Source: Alphaproteobacteria bacterium (lineage in GTDB: Bacteria > Pseudomonadota > Alphaproteobacteria > UBA8366). From it: a stretch of DNA of 8,222 bases. This document shows, piece by piece, positions 6,271 through 8,222 of the stretch. The position numbers were made by a program, and so were the translations under genes. The stretch spans positions 1 to 8,222 of the forward strand of contig JASLSL010000064.1 in assembly GCA_030743445.1 (NCBI GenBank), in the 5' to 3' direction. Under the pieces are notes generated by a model. The model was not told the origin of the DNA, ran no database searches, and saw only the letters and a list, made by a program, of their open reading frames with translations. Numbering within the stretch: position 1 is the first letter of the stretch; each line of letters opens with the position of its first letter.

Positions 6271-7323
6271 TCATCGGTGGTCGGCGCCGACCGCCTCGGC
6301 GAGCATAGCGAAGCCGTCACGGCGCAGCAATTCGGCGAGGTCGCGCTTGATCTCGCCGACCAGCGCCGGGCCGCGATAGACCAGCGCGGTGTAAAGCTGG
6401 ACCAACGAGGCGCCGGCGCGGATCTTGGCATAGGCGTCCGCACCCGAGGCGATGCCGCCGACGCCGACCAGGGGGATGTGCCCCCCGGTGCGCCGGTACA
6501 TCTCGGCAAGCACCCGGGTCGAGAGCGCCATCAGCGGCTTCCCGCTGAGTCCGCCAGCCTCCCGGCGGTGGGCGTCCGACAGCCCCTCCGGGCGCTCGAT
6601 CGTCGTGTTGGAGACGATCAGCCCGTCGATCCCGCACTCGAGCGCCACCGCGGCGATGTCGTCCTTGTCGGCGTCGGTCAGGTCGGGGGCGATCTTGACC
6701 AGCATCGGCGGCGCCTTCTCGCCGCAAACCTCGGCGAGCGCCCCCCGGACCGCGGCGACCAGGACTTCCAGCACGGCGCGGTCCTGCAACGCCCGGAGCC
6801 CCGGCGTGTTGGGCGAGGAGACGTTGACCGCCAGGTAGTCGGCGAGCGGCCCGAGCCGCTTGGCCCCGGCGACGTAATCGGCGACCGCGTCCTCGCTGTC
6901 CTTGTTGCGGCCGATATTGGCGCCGAGGAGGCCGGGCCCGCGGCCGCTCAAATGGTGGGCGAACGCGTCGAGGCCCCTGTTGTTGAAGCCCATGCGGTTG
7001 ATCGCCGCCGCGTCCTGGGCCAAGCGGAAGAGCCGCGGCTTCGGGTTGCCCGGCTGCGGGCGCGGCGTCACCGTCCCGGCCTCGACATGGCCGAAGCCGA
7101 GATCGAGGGCCGCGCTCACGACCTCGGCGTCCTTGTCGAAACCGGCGGCGAGGCCGAGCGGATTCGGAAACCCCAGGCCCCAGACCTCGGTCTCCAGGAT
7201 CGGGTCGTCCGCCGCCCGTTGCCGGGGCCCGAGGCCCGACTTGAGCGCCCACAACGTCAGCCCGTGCGCCCGTTCGGGATCGAGTCGGCGGAGCAGCGGC
7301 AGGGCGGGTCGGGTCAGGTCCAT
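6271..7323 (-). CDS. pyrD: Dihydroorotate dehydrogenase (quinone), class 2
   Basis: This 350-residue FMN enzyme oxidises dihydroorotate to orotate in pyrimidine biosynthesis and passes electrons to membrane quinone. It is class 2: it has the N-terminal amphipathic extension (about residues 1-40) used for membrane contact and the catalytic Ser (Ser170 in NVSSPNTPGLR, 167-177) instead of the class 1 Cys. Other signatures are EAGTVTPRPQPGNPKPRLFR (81-100), INRMGFNN (108-115), GANIGRNK (134-141), LVKIAPDL (208-215), VSNTT (237-241), GGLSGKP (257-263) and the FMN-phosphate segments VGVGGI (286-291) and QLYTALVY (309-316). Length is normal and no key residue is missing. A GGAG at the very end of the DUF952 gene precedes the ATG, and only 9 nt separate that gene's stop from this start, so the two form a likely operon. 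Confidence 0.97.
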   Translation of the reverse strand: MDLTRPALPLLRRLDPERAHGLTLWALKSGLGPRQRAADDPILETEVWGLGFPNPLGLAAGFDKDAEVVSAALDLGFGHVEAGTVTPRPQPGNPKPRLFRLAQDAAAINRMGFNNRGLDAFAHHLSGRGPGLLGANIGRNKDSEDAVADYVAGAKRLGPLADYLAVNVSSPNTPGLRALQDRAVLEVLVAAVRGALAEVCGEKAPPMLVKIAPDLTDADKDDIAAVALECGIDGLIVSNTTIERPEGLSDAHRREAGGLSGKPLMALSTRVLAEMYRRTGGHIPLVGVGGIASGADAYAKIRAGASLVQLYTALVYRGPALVGEIKRDLAELLRRDGFAMLAEAVGADHR

Positions 7324-7332
7324 ACGGCTACC

Positions 7333-7674
7333 CTACTCCAGTGGCGGGAATTGGTGGCGGCCGTCGGCGCCGAGCGCCAAAGGCTTCACCCAGACGACCG
7401 CCGCCATCGGCAGCTCGCCATAGAGATGCGGGAACAGGTCGCCGCCGCGGGCGGGCTCCCACTTCAATTGGTCGCCGAGCGGCTCGGCCTCGCAAGCGAC
7501 GAGCACCAAATCGGCCTCGCCGGCGCGGTGCTTCGCGGCACTCTCCTCGATCTGGGCGGCGGTGGAAAAATGCAAGTAGCCGTCGGCACGATCCTCCTCG
7601 GTGCCGGCGTAGACGCCGCGTTCGGCGGCGCGCGCCCACTCCGGGCCCCGCGCCAAATGATAGATCGGCGGCAT
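7333..7674 (-). CDS. DUF952 domain-containing protein
   Basis: This is a 113-residue cytosolic protein covering essentially a whole DUF952 domain: IYHLARGPEW (residues 4-13), DGYLHFST (31-38), DLVLVACE (55-62), LKWEP (70-74) and FPHLYGEL (81-88), then the closing VVWVKPL strand. No biochemical role is established for the family. The start at 7674 is preferred because DUF952 proteins normally begin right before the IYHL strand. An in-frame ATG-type extension to 7752 would add 26 Arg/Pro/Gly-rich residues without family similarity. A weak GGGTAGG lies upstream of the chosen ATG. It immediately precedes pyrD, a neighbourhood I have seen in alphaproteobacteria, which may mean a role linked to pyrimidine metabolism or only shared transcription. 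Confidence 0.88.
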   Translation of the reverse strand: MPPIYHLARGPEWARAAERGVYAGTEEDRADGYLHFSTAAQIEESAAKHRAGEADLVLVACEAEPLGDQLKWEPARGGDLFPHLYGELPMAAVVWVKPLALGADGRHQFPPLE

Positions 7675-7819
7675 GGCACGGAACCTACCCAAACCACCCC
7701 ATGGGAACAAGCGGCGGTGGCGCCCATTCGACCGTTGGGCGGCCGGCGTCACCGCGCGCTTAAAAGTGTCGAAGATTCAATGAGTTTCCCTTTAAACGAG
7801 AAAATTTAGCATTTTTGAG

Positions 7820-7848
7820 TTGAATATTCCTTATTTGTTCTATATAAT
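7820..7848 (+). promoter_or_regulatory. Near-consensus sigma70 promoter for the 63-aa ORF
   Basis: TTGAAT (7820-7825, 4 of 6 to TTGACA) and a perfect TATAAT (7843-7848) are separated by exactly 17 nt. The surrounding DNA is AT-rich. The expected transcription start is near 7855, giving a leader of about 57 nt before the ATG at 7912. This is the best promoter match in the window. Confidence 0.75.
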
Positions 7849-7853
7849 GCGCT

Positions 7854-7869
7854 TATAGTCCTAGCTATA
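7854..7869. promoter_or_regulatory. Inverted repeat at the predicted transcription start (operator candidate)
   Basis: TATAG (7854-7858) and CTATA (7865-7869) form a perfect 5-bp inverted repeat with a 6-nt spacer, placed just at or after the predicted start site. This is where a repressor site would block initiation. The arms are short and AT-rich, so chance is possible. No regulator gene is visible apart from the unrecognised ORF itself. Confidence 0.3.
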
Positions 7870-7884
7870 CGCGATTGTACACTT

Positions 7885-7899
7885 GACTGAACACCAGTC
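7885..7899 (+). promoter_or_regulatory. Small hairpin directly before the Shine-Dalgarno site
   Basis: GACTG-AACAC-CAGTC can form a 5-bp stem with a 5-nt loop in the leader RNA. It ends one base before the AGGAG ribosome binding site (7901-7905). It may help keep the site exposed or be a protein-binding hairpin; its small size makes this tentative. Confidence 0.3.
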
Positions 7900-7911
7900 G
7901 AGGAGCTTATT

Positions 7912-8103
7912 ATGGGACAAGACATTGAAAAACAGGGCGAAATAGAGATTACTCCCCAGAAATTGCGGGAGTTTGAGGAGCTTTTTGATGAATGGAGGTT
8001 GTCTGGGCGAAATGCCTTTATCTTGGAGGCGGGTGGCCCGGGAGCCCTAGAAGACCTAGCGCGCCGCCTGTTGGGGTGGGCGCAGCCGCAATTGCACGAA
8101 TGA
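7912..8103 (+). CDS. Hypothetical 63-aa acidic protein
   Basis: I do not recognise this protein. It is strongly supported as expressed: AGGAG (7901-7905) lies 6 nt before the ATG and a near-consensus promoter lies upstream. Residues 14-30 (TPQKLREFEELFDEWRL) look like an acidic amphipathic helix. Residues 35-40 (AFILEA) could be a strand, followed by a GGPG turn and a second helix (about 45-57, ALEDLARRLLGWA). There is no signal peptide or membrane segment. Codons such as ATA, AGG, CGA, CTA, GGA and TTG differ from the strongly GC-ending codons of neighbouring genes, which fits acquired DNA. Its 3' end overlaps an opposing open frame from the right edge. It could be a small regulator, an antitoxin-like or inhibitor protein, or the first gene of a unit continuing beyond the window; nothing seen decides between these. 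Confidence 0.6.
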   Translation: MGQDIEKQGEIEITPQKLREFEELFDEWRLSGRNAFILEAGGPGALEDLARRLLGWAQPQLHE

Positions 8104-8221
8104 GGGCGGCGGTTGGGGCGGATTCTTTTAATTCTTTAGTCAACTCCCCAAGTTTTTGGTCAAGTGCTCTCATATGTTTATAGCGTTTAGCAAAATCTTC
8201 TGATGTCCAAACTATGTCTGG
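8018..8221 (-). CDS. Possible C-terminal part of an unidentified protein entering from the right edge
   Basis: A minus-strand frame is open from the window edge (8221) to TAA at 8020-8018, giving 67 residues. The part outside the 63-aa ORF reads like real protein: WTSEDFAKRYKHMRALDQ followed by KLGELTKELKES, probably helical, with AT-rich codons (TCA, AAA, TTA, GAA). The last 28 or so residues, rich in Ala, Pro and Gly, lie antisense to the 63-aa ORF and look more like its shadow. If both are genes they overlap tail to tail by 86 bp. The full gene lies outside the window, so its family cannot be judged. It may instead be a decayed or chance frame. Confidence 0.35.
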   Translation of the reverse strand, partial: PDIVWTSEDFAKRYKHMRALDQKLGELTKELKESAPTAALIRAIAAAPTPTGGALGLLGLPGHPPPR

Positions 8222-8222
8222 G

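Larger units (their letters stand above)
7675..7911. other. Intergenic region with abrupt shift from GC-rich to AT-rich DNA
   Basis: The first part, up to about 7760, has the GC-rich composition of the rest of the window and holds no recognisable gene. From about 7765 the sequence becomes AT-rich: by hand count 23 of 80 bases (29%) over 7781-7860 are G or C. This part carries the promoter and leader of the small ORF to the right. No tRNA, transposase or clear attachment site is seen at the switch. It is a candidate boundary of acquired DNA. Confidence 0.6.

Noticed and set aside
5015..6379. 454-codon plus-strand open frame opposite the EAL gene
   Set aside because: It shows no recognisable domain and mirrors a gene with clear EAL motifs.
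4926..6509. Minus-strand frame extending the HAD gene upstream to 6509
   Set aside because: The extension is out of frame over the EAL gene and is Arg/Pro-rich; the HAD protein starts naturally at the ATGA overlap at 4925.
6253..7809. 518-codon plus-strand open frame opposite pyrD and DUF952
   Set aside because: It is antisense to unmistakable pyrD and DUF952 motifs and is a shadow.
7992..8183. Plus-strand 63-codon frame offset from the small ORF
   Set aside because: It lies within the 63-aa ORF in another frame, has no good ribosome binding site and has an unlikely composition.

Overview
This GC-rich window looks like chromosomal DNA of an alphaproteobacterium, perhaps in or near the Rhodospirillales. 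The suggestion rests on base composition, on a DUF952 gene directly upstream of pyrD, on a TipF-like degenerate EAL protein and on a TIGR01459-type HAD protein. No rRNA, tRNA or other marker gene is present, so the taxonomic call is an inference.

Layout. (1) Bases 2-1165, plus strand: the 3' part of a nitronate monooxygenase-type flavoprotein, followed 3 nt later by a small VOC-fold (glyoxalase/dioxygenase) protein. Together they look like the end of an operon. (2) Bases 1198-3944, minus strand, in transcription order: a secreted or periplasmic DUF302 protein, a YeeE/YedE (TsuA-type) sulfur-compound transporter, and a short-chain dehydrogenase/reductase whose catalytic tetrad has been replaced. 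A 104-bp palindromic element that can fold as a cloverleaf lies between the DUF302 and transporter genes. (3) Bases 4056-7674, minus strand, in transcription order: DUF952 protein, pyrD (class 2 dihydroorotate dehydrogenase), a membrane-anchored degenerate EAL protein, and a HAD class IIA protein. The EAL and HAD genes overlap by 4 nt. (4) From about 7765 to the window end the composition drops sharply (about 29% GC over 7781-7860). This part holds a near-consensus sigma70 promoter, small inverted repeats in the leader, a strong ribosome binding site and an unrecognised 63-aa ORF. The tail of a possible opposing gene enters from the right edge. It looks like the border of a horizontally acquired or fast-evolving segment.

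How the genes fit together: pyrD is pyrimidine biosynthesis housekeeping. The EAL protein is probably a c-di-GMP receptor or scaffold rather than a phosphodiesterase, because several catalytic motifs are altered. The YeeE-family protein would import thiosulfate or a related sulfur compound. The DUF302 and SDR proteins cannot be given specific roles. No phage, CRISPR, transposase or complete defence system is visible. The most notable items are the cloverleaf repeat, the active-site-less SDR, the apparent ATC start of the transporter, and the AT-rich small-ORF locus at the right end.
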